Part shown: one piece after another, positions 6,080 through 6,515 of the stretch
Position numbering within the stretch: the stretch's first letter is position 1
Layout of the letters: each line of letters begins with the position of its first letter
Assembly (NCBI GenBank): GCA_020631315.1
Contig: JAHDHM010000216.1
Coordinates: 1 to 6,515 of the forward strand
DNA: 6,515 bases
Source: Acidimicrobiales bacterium
GTDB lineage: Bacteria; Actinomycetota; Acidimicrobiia; Acidimicrobiales; Poriferisodaliceae
Reading direction: 5' to 3'
The notes under the pieces: model-generated
Database searches by the model: none
Told to the model about the DNA's origin: nothing
What the model saw: only the letters and a program-made list of their open reading frames with translations
Made by a program: the position numbers and the translations under genes

Positions 6080-6515
6080 GCGAACGGAATCTTCTCGAAC
6101 TCGTTGTGGCTCGGAAGGCCCCAGCACGCCCAGAACTCGCGGGTTCGGGGCCGCATCACGACCGCGCCGGACGACTCCACCCGGTACGGATCGACGGCGA
6201 CCTGGCACACCGCTTCGGGGTCCCGCGTGAGTGCCATCATGTCCTCGGCTTCGAGGTCGGTGCGGTCGAGGAATTCCTTGGCCACCTCGAGGCGGCGGAC
6301 CGACGACGCCTGCATCTGTTCGTCCCGCGGCCCCTGCACGCTCGTGGTCTCCTCGGTCAACGTGTGGTTCGTGTGCACCAGCGCGTCGTCCTCGAGACGA
6401 TCGAAGGGCCGGGCGCTGGGCATCGCCTCGATCGAGTAGCCGAACCCTTCGGCGTCGAACACGGAGAAGTTGTGGCCACCGGCGAGGTCGGCACCGAGCA
6501 CGGCGTCCTTCGCCC
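6076..6515 (-). CDS. C45-family autoproteolytic acyltransferase/hydrolase, C-terminal part (runs off right edge)
   Basis: The frame is open from the right edge to the TGA at 6076-6078 and gives 145 residues of a C-terminus. AGGHNFSVFDAEG, IEAMPSARPFDRLEDD, then LVHTNHTL are the sequence pattern of the isopenicillin-N N-acyltransferase-like (acyl-CoA:6-APA acyltransferase, peptidase family C45) Ntn-hydrolases. A later AVCQVAVDPYRVESSGAVVM and FWACWGLPSHNEFEKI match the last strands of that fold. These enzymes are made as proenzymes, cut themselves before a cysteine that becomes the N-terminal nucleophile, and make or break amide bonds. That cysteine would lie upstream of this window, so autoprocessing cannot be judged. 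Outside fungal penicillin synthesis most members have unknown substrates. It is the first visible gene of a four-gene minus-strand unit and overlaps the GNAT gene by four bases. Truncation is by the window edge, not by mutation. Confidence 0.82.
   Translation of the reverse strand, partial: AKDAVLGADLAGGHNFSVFDAEGFGYSIEAMPSARPFDRLEDDALVHTNHTLTEETTSVQGPRDEQMQASSVRRLEVAKEFLDRTDLEAEDMMALTRDPEAVCQVAVDPYRVESSGAVVMRPRTREFWACWGLPSHNEFEKIPFA

Noticed and set aside
1..6515. Mobile element, CRISPR, tRNA, riboswitch or defence-system signatures.
   Set aside because: I saw no terminal repeats, direct-repeat arrays, transposase or integrase motifs, tRNA-like cloverleaf or large gap that could hold a riboswitch; coding density is nearly complete.

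Overview
The window is high-GC DNA (I estimate the mid-60s % by eye), densely packed with genes, with GTG as well as ATG starts and many start/stop overlaps. This fits an actinobacterial chromosome. The flavour of the proteins (a GNAT of the 'GPEHN...W.SS.DHI' type, a divergent long PRPP-synthetase-like protein) suggests Acidimicrobiia / Ilumatobacter-like bacteria. That placement is inference from remembered family resemblance; no marker gene is present. I see no rRNA, tRNA, CRISPR array, insertion sequence or phage gene.

Layout: three transcription units. (A) Minus strand, 1247 down to 1: a double-ACT-domain GcvR-like protein (732-1247), then a DJ-1/PfpI protein strongly resembling isonitrile hydratase (79-720), then, one base after its stop, the first 25 codons of a probable YigZ/IMPACT-family protein running off the left edge (1-77). 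(B) Plus strand, divergent from A across 53 bp: a GNAT-like acetyltransferase with an unusual hydrolase-like N-terminal leader (1301-1888), coupled by a 4-base ATGA overlap to a zinc-ribbon class I SAM methyltransferase (1885-2760). (C) Minus strand, converging on B across 24 bp: from the right edge, the C-terminal part of a C45 (isopenicillin-N-acyltransferase-like) autoproteolytic acyltransferase/hydrolase (6076-6515, partial), a GNAT acetyltransferase (5450-6079), an FAD-dependent amine/amino-acid oxidase of the DadA/PuuB type (4065-5450), and, after a 68-bp gap, a long divergent ribose-phosphate pyrophosphokinase homologue (2785-3996).

The most interesting unit is C. Its first three genes are overlapped (4 nt and 1 nt) and together encode an acyl-transfer enzyme, an amine oxidase and an amide-cleaving or acyl-transferring enzyme. 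That is the set needed for an 'N-acylate, oxidise, de-acylate' amine catabolic route, analogous in logic to the gamma-glutamyl-putrescine (Puu) pathway. This is a hypothesis from gene content, not a demonstrated system. The PRPP-synthetase-like protein at the end of the unit keeps the PRPP-binding loop and the QDR and K-x-R elements but has an insertion of about 20 residues and an extended C-terminus. The rest looks like ordinary core or housekeeping chromosome.
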